NCBI GenBank assembly: GCA_025966215.1
Contig: JAOPVM010000421.1
Span: 1 to 7,056 of the forward strand
Direction: 5' to 3'
DNA from: Klenkia sp.
GTDB lineage: Bacteria > Actinomycetota > Actinomycetes > Mycobacteriales > Geodermatophilaceae
Length of the DNA stretch: 7,056 bases
Every line of letters starts with the position of its first letter. The first letter of the stretch is position 1. The notes beneath the pieces were generated by a model. The model worked only from the letters and a program-made list of their open reading frames with translations. It made no database searches and had not been told where the DNA came from. Shown here piece after piece: positions 1 to 5,723 of the stretch. Position numbers and translations under genes: made by a program.

Positions 1-479
1 AGCGCATCCTGGCCGCGCACGAGCCCTGGCCGGCGCTGGCGGTGGACCGGCACTGGAACCTGGTGGCGCACAACCGCGTGCTGCCACACCTGCTGGCGGG
101 AGCCGATGCTTCGCTGTTGCAGGCGCCGGTGAATGTCCTGCGCCTGAGCCTGCATCCGCTGGGCCTGGCCTCGCGCATCGTCAACCTGGGCCAATGGCGC
201 GACCACCTGTTCGAGCGCCTGCGCCAGCAGGTGCAGGCCACTGGCGACGGGGTGCTGGCCGCATTGCTGGACGAGTTGCGGGCGCTGCCCGTGCCCGCCG
301 GCGCTGCCGACGTGCGGCTGGACGGCGAGCACCTGGGGGTGGCGCTACCGCTGCAGTTCCGCGTCGCGGACGGCACCGTGCTGGGCCTGCGCATCGGGGA
401 CGACGAGGTGACCGTCGCCGTCGCGGCGTCCGGTGAGGTCGAGGTGACCGGGTTCTCCGGCGAGGTCGTCGTCGGCTGA
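1..479 (+). CDS. MmyB-like transcription regulator, C-terminal part (5' truncated by window edge)
   Basis: The reading frame is open from position 3 and ends at TGA 477-479, giving 158 visible residues. The first residues read HEPWPALAVDRHWNLVAHN, which is the hallmark start of the MmyB-like ligand-binding (PAS-like) domain found behind an N-terminal Cro/C1-type helix-turn-helix. Later landmarks are the NVLRLSLHP segment and the NLGQW segment, both also typical. Family members are usually about 260-300 residues, so roughly 100-130 residues including the DNA-binding domain lie left of the window. An internal GTG at 42 is in frame but lies inside the conserved domain, so it is not the real start. 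These proteins are cytoplasmic regulators, often next to a short-chain dehydrogenase they control (family knowledge); the neighbour on the right here is a membrane protein instead, and the target cannot be inferred. The family call is firm; ligand and targets are unknown. Confidence 0.85.
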   Translation, partial: RILAAHEPWPALAVDRHWNLVAHNRVLPHLLAGADASLLQAPVNVLRLSLHPLGLASRIVNLGQWRDHLFERLRQQVQATGDGVLAALLDELRALPVPAGAADVRLDGEHLGVALPLQFRVADGTVLGLRIGDDEVTVAVAASGEVEVTGFSGEVVVG

Positions 480-494
480 CCCGTTCGCTGGGCG

Positions 495-512
495 CCACCG
501 GGCTCGGGGTGG
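495..512 (+). terminator. Weak hairpin between the MmyB-like gene and the BrkB-family gene
   Basis: CCACC (495-499) can pair with GGTGG (508-512) across an 8-base loop. There is no T-run after it and the right arm runs into the ribosome-binding region of the next gene. It may be no more than chance pairing in GC-rich DNA. The 46-bp gap (480-525) holds nothing else except the purine-rich leader of the next gene. Confidence 0.12.
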
Positions 513-525
513 TGGAGTGGAGGGG

Positions 526-1371
526 ATGACCACCGGCCCGTCCTGGCTCGCCCGGTGGCACACCGAGGCCGACTTCCTGATGCGCTCGGTCCGCCGGGGG
601 CTCAAGGGCCGGGACCTGTCGCTGATCGCGGCCGGGCTGACCTTCTACGCCGGGATCTCCGTCGTCCCGCTGCTGCTGCTGGCGCTGGCGCTGACCTCGC
701 TGTGGACCAGCCCGGAGGCCGTGCGCGGCCACCTCGCCGAGCTCGGCGGGGTGCTGCCCGGCGAGCTGGGCGCGCCGGACGCCCTCGCCCGCCTCGCCGA
801 GGCGGGCACCAGTCTCAGCCCGCTGGGCGGGGTGCTCGCGCTGATCCCGATGACCTTCTACGGAGAGGGCCTGCGCCGGGCCCTGCTGCGCTTCACCTCC
901 GAGCAGGACACCTTCACCGGGGCGCGGGGCCGGCTGGCCGTCGTCCCGCTGCTGCTGGTGACGCCGGTGCTGCTCTACCCGCTGCTGCTGGTGGTCCCGG
1001 TGCTGGCGGACCTGGACCGCACCGGCGGGTTCGGCGCCGGGGTCGCCTCGGTCGCGCTGGGCTTCTACGCGGTGCTCTTCGCCCTGGTCGGACCGCTGGT
1101 GTGGGGGTTCCGGGTGGTCGCGCCGGGGATGTTGCCCTGGCGCGCGGTGCTGATCGGTGCCTTCTTCACCGCGGCGTCGCTGTCGGGGTTCCTGCAGGGG
1201 TTCACCCTGTTCCTCGCCCTGCCGCTCTCGCTGGGCGCCCCGTTCGGCGGCCTCGAGGTGATCGGCGGGATGGTCGCGCTGGGGCTGTGGCTGTTCCTGC
1301 TGCACCTGGTGGTGATCGCCGGGTGGCTGTTCACCCAGGCGCTGGACCGCCGGCTCGCGTTGGTGGACTGA
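526..1371 (+). CDS. YihY/BrkB-family integral membrane protein
   Basis: The gene encodes 281 residues from ATG 526. The stretch AAGLTFYAGISVVPLLLLAL (residues 35-54) is the signature first transmembrane helix of the YihY/BrkB (formerly RNase BN) family. About five or six hydrophobic helices follow: a weak one near 'GGVLALIPMTFYG', then strong ones in the 'VPLLLVTPVLLYPLLLVVPV', 'SVALGFYAVLFALVGPLVWG', 'VLIGAFFTAASLSGF' and 'MVALGLWLFLLHLVVIAGWL' regions. The short Arg-rich N-terminus should be cytoplasmic. The old ribonuclease annotation of this family is an error; a transporter or envelope function is suspected but not established. I chose ATG 526 over the in-frame GTG at 517 because GGTGGAG (511-517) sits 8 bases upstream of the ATG. 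The length is near the family norm of about 280-330. The last 41 bp overlap the converging regulator gene. Confidence 0.88.
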   Translation: MTTGPSWLARWHTEADFLMRSVRRGLKGRDLSLIAAGLTFYAGISVVPLLLLALALTSLWTSPEAVRGHLAELGGVLPGELGAPDALARLAEAGTSLSPLGGVLALIPMTFYGEGLRRALLRFTSEQDTFTGARGRLAVVPLLLVTPVLLYPLLLVVPVLADLDRTGGFGAGVASVALGFYAVLFALVGPLVWGFRVVAPGMLPWRAVLIGAFFTAASLSGFLQGFTLFLALPLSLGAPFGGLEVIGGMVALGLWLFLLHLVVIAGWLFTQALDRRLALVD

Positions 1372-2524
1372 GCCGCTCCCGGGCGACGACGGGGGCCACC
1401 GAGCCGGGCAGCAGCGTCGCGGGGTCGGCGGGCAGCAGCACGTGGGCGGAGACCCCCTCGGCCAGCCGGTAGGGCCGGGTGGCCAGCACCGGGCCGGCCG
1501 TGCGGCGCAACCGGGAGACCTCGGCCCGCACCGTGACCGTGCGGGTGGGGTCGGCGAACAGGTCGTCGGCGAGCTCGGCGGCCGACCGGCCCCGCGGCGC
1601 GCGGGCCAGAGCCAGCAGGATCTCGGCGTGCCGCAGGCCCAGCACGTCCTGCCAGTCCCCCGACGACGCCTGGACCCGCAGCCGCGGCCGGTCACCGGTG
1701 AGGTCCAGCGTCAACCTCGTGGCCGGGGCCTCGCGCCGGTCGTCGTCCAGCCGGACCAGCCAGCCACCGGGCAACGGCTCGACCCGGCACAGTCCCAACG
1801 CGGGCAGCAGCAACCGGCCGGCGTCGAGGGTCTCGGGCAGGTGCACCCGGGCCGGGCCGCTGAAGCCGGTGACCGCCGCGGTCGCGCCGTCCGGACCGAC
1901 GACCAGCGCCCGGCCGCCCACCCGGGCCAGCACCGGGGCGGCCACCCGACGCAGCTGCTCCAGCGACCGGTCGTGGGTCGCCCGCAGCTCGTGCTCGGCC
2001 AGCGCGGCGACGGCGGCCACCAGCGCGACGGAGCCCGGGTGCGCGCGGCGGGCGGGGCCGGACAGGTCGACGACGCCGAGCAGCTCCCCGCCCACCGGGT
2101 CGCGCAGCGGGGCCGCCGCGCAGGTCCAGCGCTGGTGGCCGTCGACGAAGTGCTCGTCGCCGTGCACGCCCACCGGGGCGCCCAGCACCAGGCAGGTGCC
2201 GATCGCGTTGGTGCCCACCGACTGCTCGCCCCAGGCCGCGCCGGGCACGAAGCCCAGCGCGTCCGCGCTCCGCCGGATCTCCGGCGCACCGGCCTGCCAG
2301 AGCACCCGCCCGTCGACGTCGGTGACCACCAGCAGCTGCCCGCAGGCCCGGGCCACCGGTTCCAGCCGCTCGCGCAGCACCGGGATCATCGGGCCCAGCG
2401 GTCCGGCGGCGACCCGGCGGGCGACCTCGGCCCCGGACAGCACGGCCGGCGCCGTCGTCCCCCCGCGGTCGACCCCGGCCGCCGCGACCCGACGCCACGA
2501 GGCGTCGATGAGGGGGCGGGTCAC
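1331..2524 (-). CDS. AcoR-like GAF-domain transcriptional regulator with C-terminal winged-helix-like domain
   Basis: This 397-residue protein starts at GTG 2524 and ends at TGA 1333-1331. The N-terminus, RPLIDASWRRVAAAGVD (residues 3-19), matches the 'RpxIxxSWxRs...Gvdp' opening of AcoR/DhaR-type regulators and supports this start, although no clear Shine-Dalgarno precedes it. A GAF domain spans about 60-185 with the subtype's landmarks: ATP-independent ligand-pocket text WGEQSVGTNAIGTCL (98-112), EHF (124-126), a conserved Cys in WTCAAAPLRDP (133-143) and GVVDLSG (150-156). There is no AAA+ sigma-54-activating domain. The C-terminal 295-355 segment (LGLRHAEILLAL, then RTVTVRAEVSRLRR, then RPYRLAE) resembles an OmpR/SARP-type winged helix more than the Fis-type helix-turn-helix of AcoR. 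Family members sense small carbonyls, diols or glycerol (family knowledge). Its divergent position against the monooxygenase and butanediol-dehydrogenase-like genes makes it their probable activator; the ligand is unproven. Confidence 0.85.
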   Translation of the reverse strand: MTRPLIDASWRRVAAAGVDRGGTTAPAVLSGAEVARRVAAGPLGPMIPVLRERLEPVARACGQLLVVTDVDGRVLWQAGAPEIRRSADALGFVPGAAWGEQSVGTNAIGTCLVLGAPVGVHGDEHFVDGHQRWTCAAAPLRDPVGGELLGVVDLSGPARRAHPGSVALVAAVAALAEHELRATHDRSLEQLRRVAAPVLARVGGRALVVGPDGATAAVTGFSGPARVHLPETLDAGRLLLPALGLCRVEPLPGGWLVRLDDDRREAPATRLTLDLTGDRPRLRVQASSGDWQDVLGLRHAEILLALARAPRGRSAAELADDLFADPTRTVTVRAEVSRLRRTAGPVLATRPYRLAEGVSAHVLLPADPATLLPGSVAPVVARERLSPPTRAGGPAPG

Positions 2525-2537
2525 CGCACCAGGGTGT
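2525..2537. promoter_or_regulatory. Candidate operator abutting the regulator start codon
   Basis: The + strand reads CGCACCAGGGTGT. GCACC (2526-2530) and GGTGT (2533-2537) form an imperfect inverted repeat around a 2-bp centre. The 12 bases 2525-2536 are the exact reverse complement of 5679-5690 upstream of the xdhA-like gene. The site directly touches the regulator's GTG (2522-2524), so occupancy would be expected to affect the regulator's own expression. The assignment to the GAF regulator is inference from position and repetition. Confidence 0.35.
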
Positions 2538-2554
2538 GACCCCGGCCACCTCCG

Positions 2555-2572
2555 GCGCAACCCCGTGCAACC
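2555..2572 (+). repeat. Two GYGCAACC direct repeats, 10-bp period
   Basis: GCGCAACC at 2555-2562 and GTGCAACC at 2565-2572 are separated by two C residues. The same-face spacing is what a tandem-binding regulator would use. A third copy, GGCGCAACC, is at 5661-5669 before the xdhA-like gene. However, the same 9-mer also occurs inside the regulator's coding sequence at 1504-1512, so the motif on its own is weak evidence. Confidence 0.3.
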
Positions 2573-2648
2573 CTCCCGGCGGCGCCCCCGAACCGGTGCA
2601 CTGCCTCGTGAGGGCGGCGACGTGGCCGCCGGTGAGACGGAGGACGGC

Positions 2649-4469
2649 ATGACCCAGACGCTCGAGCGCTCCTCGGACACGCAGACCCCGGCCGAGCGGG
2701 TGCAGGCCTGGCTGGATGCGTTCCAGACCGCACTCACCGCCCGCGACGTCGACGCCGCGGTCGAGCTGTTCGCCCCGACCTGCTTCTGGCGCGACCTGGT
2801 CTCCTTCACCTGGAACATCACCACCGCCGAGGGGCCGGACGCCGTCCGCAGCCGGCTGACCGAGGTGCTGGACCGGGTCGACCCCACCGGCTTCCGGGTG
2901 GCCGACGGCGAGGAACCGAGCGGCGCGGACGGCGTCGACGAGGCCTGGATCGAGTTCGACACCTCGGTCGGCCGCGGCCGCGGGCACCTGCGGCTGACCG
3001 ACGGCCGGGCCTGGACGCTGCTCACCACGCTGTACGAGCTGACCGGCCACGAGGAGCCCCTCGGCGCCGCCCGTCCGCGCGGCGCCGAGCACGGCGCCAC
3101 GAGGGACCGGCAGACCTGGTCCGAGCGCCGGGACGCCGAGTTCGCCGAGCTGGGCCGCACCCGGCAGCCGTACGTGCTGGTGATCGGCGGCGGGCAGGGC
3201 GGCATCGCGCTGGGCGCCCGGCTGCGGCAGCTCGACGTCCCCACCGTGGTCGTGGACCGGCACGCCCGGCCCGGGGACCAGTGGCGCAGCCGCTACACGT
3301 CCCTCTGCCTGCACGACCCGGTCTGGTACGACCACCTGCCCTACCTGCCGTTCCCACCGAACTGGCCGGTCTTCGCCCCCAAGGACAAGATCGCCGACTG
3401 GCTCGAGATGTACGTGACGGTCATGGAGATCGACTACTGGTCCGCCACCACCGTCGACTCGGCCTCCTTCGACGAGGCCGCCGGCACCTGGACCGTCCGG
3501 CTCACCCGGGACGGCGAGCAGCTGACCCTGCACCCCACCGAGCTGGTCTTCGCCACCGGCATGAGCGGCAAGGCCCGGATGCCGGTCTTCCCCGGCATGG
3601 AGCGCTTCCGCGGCGAGCAGCAGCACTCCTCGGCCCACCCCGGCCCGCAGGCCTACCGCGGGAAGAAGGTCGTCGTCGTCGGGTCCAACAACTCCGCGCA
3701 CGACATCTGCGCCGCGCTCTGGGAGAACGGCGCCGACATCACGATGGTGCAGCGCAGCTCCACCCACATCGTCACCAGCGACTCGCTGATGGGCACGATG
3801 GAGGGGCTGTACTCCGAGAGCGCGGCGGCCGCCGGGGTGACGACGGAGAAGGCCGACCTGACCTTCGCCTCGCTGCCCTACCGGATCATGGGGGAGTTCC
3901 AGAAGCCGCTCTACGACCAGATCCGGATCGACGACGCGGACTTCTACGCCCGGCTCGAGGCCGCGGGCTTCCAGCTGGACTTCGGCGACGACGACTCCGG
4001 GCTGTTCCTCAAGTACCTGCGTCGCGGCTCGGGCTACTACATCGACGTGGGTGCCTCCGAGCTCATCGCCGACGGCTCGGTGCACCTGGTCGCCGGTCAG
4101 GTCCGCGAGCTGACCGAGGACGCCGTCGTGCTCGAGGACGGCACGCAGCTGCCGGCCGACCTCGTCGTCTACGCCACCGGCTACGACTCGATGAACGGCT
4201 GGGTCGCCGACCTGATCGACCAGCCCACCGCCGACCGGGTCGGCAAGGTCTGGGGACTCGGGTCGGACACCACCAAGGACCCTGGCCCGTGGGAGGGCGA
4301 GCAACGCAACATGTGGAAGCCGACCGCCGTCCCGCAGCTGTGGTTCCACGGCGGCAACCTGCACCAGTCGCGGCACTACTCCCTCTACCTGGCCCTGCAG
4401 CTCAAGGCCCGCCACGAGGGCATCCCGACGCCGGTCGCCGAGCCGGCGGCCGTGCACCACACGAGCTGA
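2649..4469 (+). CDS. NTF2/SnoaL-like domain fused to FAD/NAD(P)H-dependent flavin monooxygenase
   Basis: ATG 2649 follows GGAGGA (2639-2644) by 4 bases and gives 606 residues. Residues ~15-140 form an NTF2/SnoaL-like domain (for example CFWRDLVSFTWNITT, 45-59). The rest is a two-dinucleotide-fold class B-type flavoprotein: FAD motif GGGQGG (180-185), an ATG motif (302-304), the fingerprint FRGEQQHSSAHP (320-331), the NADPH motif GSNNSA (345-350, where GxGxSG/A is usual) and a second ATG motif (509-511). Such enzymes use NADPH and O2 to oxygenate a soft nucleophile or, in the Baeyer-Villiger branch, to insert oxygen next to a ketone. The fingerprint fits neither canonical pattern: the Baeyer-Villiger form ends W-(P/D) and the FMO form Y/F, while here it is H330-P331. 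The protein is probably cytoplasmic; I see no signal peptide. It is first in a two-gene unit with the dehydrogenase and divergent from the GAF regulator. The class is secure; the substrate is unknown. Confidence 0.9.
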   Translation: MTQTLERSSDTQTPAERVQAWLDAFQTALTARDVDAAVELFAPTCFWRDLVSFTWNITTAEGPDAVRSRLTEVLDRVDPTGFRVADGEEPSGADGVDEAWIEFDTSVGRGRGHLRLTDGRAWTLLTTLYELTGHEEPLGAARPRGAEHGATRDRQTWSERRDAEFAELGRTRQPYVLVIGGGQGGIALGARLRQLDVPTVVVDRHARPGDQWRSRYTSLCLHDPVWYDHLPYLPFPPNWPVFAPKDKIADWLEMYVTVMEIDYWSATTVDSASFDEAAGTWTVRLTRDGEQLTLHPTELVFATGMSGKARMPVFPGMERFRGEQQHSSAHPGPQAYRGKKVVVVGSNNSAHDICAALWENGADITMVQRSSTHIVTSDSLMGTMEGLYSESAAAAGVTTEKADLTFASLPYRIMGEFQKPLYDQIRIDDADFYARLEAAGFQLDFGDDDSGLFLKYLRRGSGYYIDVGASELIADGSVHLVAGQVRELTEDAVVLEDGTQLPADLVVYATGYDSMNGWVADLIDQPTADRVGKVWGLGSDTTKDPGPWEGEQRNMWKPTAVPQLWFHGGNLHQSRHYSLYLALQLKARHEGIPTPVAEPAAVHHTS

Positions 4470-4474
4470 GGAGG
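4468..4474 (+). promoter_or_regulatory. Strong Shine-Dalgarno overlapping the upstream stop codon
   Basis: GAGGAGG begins inside the TGA (4467-4469) of the monooxygenase gene and stands 6 bases before ATG 4481. It fixes the start of the dehydrogenase and places the two genes in one transcript, with ribosomes able to re-initiate directly. Confidence 0.8.
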
Positions 4475-4480
4475 CCCGCC

Positions 4481-5536
4481 ATGAGGGCAGCACGCTGGCA
4501 CGGCCGCGAGGACATCCGGGTCGAGGACGTCCCGGAGCCGGAGTTGCGCCCCGGACACGTGGCGATCGACATCGCCTGGTGCGGCATCTGCGGCAGCGAC
4601 CTGCACGAGTACCTGGAGGGACCGATCTTCATCCCGCCGGCCGGGCACCCGCACCCGGTCTCCGGGGAGTGCGCACCGCTGACGATGGGCCACGAGTTCT
4701 CCGGCACCGTCGCCGCGCTGGGGGACGGCGTCACGGACCTGACCGTCGGGGAGTCCGTGGTCGTCGAGCCCTACGTCATCGCCGACGACGTCGACACCGG
4801 CCCGGGCCAGTCCTACCAGCTGTCGAAGGACATGAACTTCATCGGTCTGGGCGGTCACGGCGGCGGGCTCAGCGAGAAGGTCGTGGTCGCCCGGCGGTGG
4901 GTGCACCCGGTCGGGGACATCCCGCTGGACCAGGCCGCCCTGATCGAGCCGCTCGCCGTCGGGTACCACGCCTACGTGCGCAGCGGTGCGGGCGCCGGGG
5001 ACGTCGCGCTCATCGGTGGGGCCGGGCCGATCGGGCTGCTGCTGGCCGCCGTCCTCACCGCCGAGGGACTCACCGTGGTGGTCACCGAGGTCAGCGCCGC
5101 CCGCAAGGCCAAGGCGCTGGAGACCGGGGTCGCCGCGCACGTGCTGGACCCGACCGAGGGCTCGGTGGGCGACCGGGTGCGGGAGCTCACCGGTGGCCGG
5201 GGGGCCGACGTCGCCTTCGAGTGCTCCAGCGTGGACGCCGTCCTGGACACCCTGCTGGACGGCGTCAGACCCACCGGCGTGGTGGTGAACGTGTCGATCT
5301 GGGGGCACAAGCCGGCGGTGGACCTGCAGAAGCTGGTGCTCAAGGAGATCGACCTGCGCGGCACCATCGCCTACGCCGGCGACCACCCCGCCACCATCGA
5401 GCTGGTCCGCAGCGGGAAGGTCGACCTGGCCCCGTTCATCACCGCCCGGATCGACCTCGGCGACCTGGTGGAGCAGGGCTTCGAGACCCTCGTGCACCGC
5501 AACGACACCCAGGTGAAGATCCTCGTCCACCCCTGA
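4481..5536 (+). CDS. 2,3-butanediol dehydrogenase-like zinc-dependent alcohol dehydrogenase (MDR family)
   Basis: This 351-residue protein has the usual length for the family. It should interconvert a secondary alcohol or diol and its ketone using NAD(H). The catalytic zinc site is intact: C37 within CGICGSDLHE (34-43), H71-E72 within GHEFSG (70-75) and E156 in the IEPLAVG segment (155-161). The cofactor-binding loop is GGAGPIG (179-185), and an acidic E203 near the end of the second Rossmann strand favours NAD over NADP. CGICGSDLHEY and the GHPHPVSGE segment (55-63) are typical of (R,R)-butanediol dehydrogenases. An oddity is that the lobe which normally carries four structural-zinc cysteines (about residues 96-122) has no cysteine at all. 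The gene lies 11 bp behind the monooxygenase and is likely co-transcribed, so the pair may act in sequence, alcohol to ketone and then oxygenation. The substrate is not proven; threonine or sorbitol dehydrogenase-like activity is the alternative. Confidence 0.88.
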   Translation: MRAARWHGREDIRVEDVPEPELRPGHVAIDIAWCGICGSDLHEYLEGPIFIPPAGHPHPVSGECAPLTMGHEFSGTVAALGDGVTDLTVGESVVVEPYVIADDVDTGPGQSYQLSKDMNFIGLGGHGGGLSEKVVVARRWVHPVGDIPLDQAALIEPLAVGYHAYVRSGAGAGDVALIGGAGPIGLLLAAVLTAEGLTVVVTEVSAARKAKALETGVAAHVLDPTEGSVGDRVRELTGGRGADVAFECSSVDAVLDTLLDGVRPTGVVVNVSIWGHKPAVDLQKLVLKEIDLRGTIAYAGDHPATIELVRSGKVDLAPFITARIDLGDLVEQGFETLVHRNDTQVKILVHP

Positions 5537-5569
5537 CCCCCCGGCAGGGAGGGCGCGGGTGGGGGCGCC

Positions 5570-5587
5570 GGCACGCGGGCTGGTGCC
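5570..5587 (+). terminator. Possible weak hairpin after the dehydrogenase gene
   Basis: GGCAC (5570-5574) pairs with GTGCC (5583-5587) over an 8-base loop, 33 bases after the stop codon. A second possible stem is CCGCCG (5602-5607) with CGGCGG (5621-5626). Neither has a T-tract, so intrinsic termination is doubtful; both are of a kind common by chance at this GC content. Confidence 0.2.
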
Positions 5588-5660
5588 CAGCAGGCGCGTT
5601 GCCGCCGGAGCCGACGACCGCGGCGGAGTGGTCACGCGTGCACCGCGTCGCCGAGACCTG

Positions 5661-5690
5661 GGCGCAACCTCGAGCAGGCACCCTGGTGCG
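5661..5690 (+). promoter_or_regulatory. Candidate operator upstream of the xdhA-like gene
   Basis: GCACC (5678-5682), CT, then GGTGC (5685-5689) is a perfect 5-bp inverted repeat with a 2-bp centre. CACCCTGGTGCG (5679-5690) is identical, on the opposite strand, to 2525-2536 beside the GAF regulator's start. Nine bases upstream of it, GGCGCAACC (5661-5669) repeats 2554-2562 in the divergent region. The recurrence of both elements suggests one regulator acts at both places; this is inference, not shown. Confidence 0.35.
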
Positions 5691-5723
5691 TCCCCGCACC
5701 GCACCCGACGAGGAGCCGCCCCG

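Larger units (their letters stand above)
2525..2648. promoter_or_regulatory. Divergent regulatory region between the GAF regulator and the monooxygenase cassette
   Basis: These 124 bp must carry the promoters for both directions. They contain no TA dinucleotide at all, so no TAnnnT -10 box exists on either strand. Candidate regulator sites are the near-palindrome at 2526-2537 and two GYGCAACC direct repeats, GCGCAACC (2555-2562) and GTGCAACC (2565-2572), whose starts are exactly 10 bp apart, i.e. on one face of the helix. The monooxygenase Shine-Dalgarno (GGAGGA, 2639-2644) lies at the right end. That transcription here depends on an activator is inference. Confidence 0.6.
5537..5723 (+). promoter_or_regulatory. 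Intergenic region with putative promoter of the xdhA-like gene
   Basis: This 187-bp gap contains no plausible gene, although an out-of-frame ORF runs through it. As in the 2525-2648 region, there is no TA dinucleotide and therefore no classical -10 box. Its left part has GC-rich inverted repeats without T-runs. Position 5633-5640 is a perfect CACGCGTG palindrome. The right part holds GGCGCAACC (5661-5669) and a GCACC-CT-GGTGC palindrome (5678-5689). AGGAG at 5711-5715 is the ribosome-binding site for ATG 5724, with 8-base spacing. Confidence 0.5.

Noticed and set aside
2565..2601. Possible inverted pair GTGCA (2565-2569) / TGCAC (2597-2601) as an operator
   Set aside because: The arms are only 5 bp with a 27-bp spacer and the match does not extend usefully. 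It is expected by chance in this sequence.
1479..2648. Upstream extension of the monooxygenase frame (390 codons ahead of ATG 2649)
   Set aside because: It lies antisense to the GAF regulator and reads as Ser/Arg/Thr-rich noise. The ATG at 2649 has a good Shine-Dalgarno and starts directly before the NTF2-like domain.
2525..3244. N-terminal extension of the regulator frame to 3244
   Set aside because: The extension is antisense to the monooxygenase gene and looks non-coding. The family's 'RPxIxxSWRR' opening begins right after GTG 2524.
3281..4480. Upstream extension of the dehydrogenase frame
   Set aside because: It overlaps the monooxygenase gene in another frame and reads as Arg/Pro-rich noise. 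The true start at 4481 has GAGGAGG upstream and the conserved N-terminus of the family.
1692..4493. 933-codon open frame on the minus strand across the regulator and monooxygenase region
   Set aside because: It is antisense to two well-supported genes, is low-complexity (Gly/Arg/Ala/Val/His-rich) and has no recognisable domain. It arises because GC-rich codons rarely give stops in the opposite frames.
5541..5571. CCGGC/GCCGG stem just after the dehydrogenase stop as a terminator
   Set aside because: The 21-base loop is too long and no T-tract follows, so it is indistinguishable from background GC pairing.
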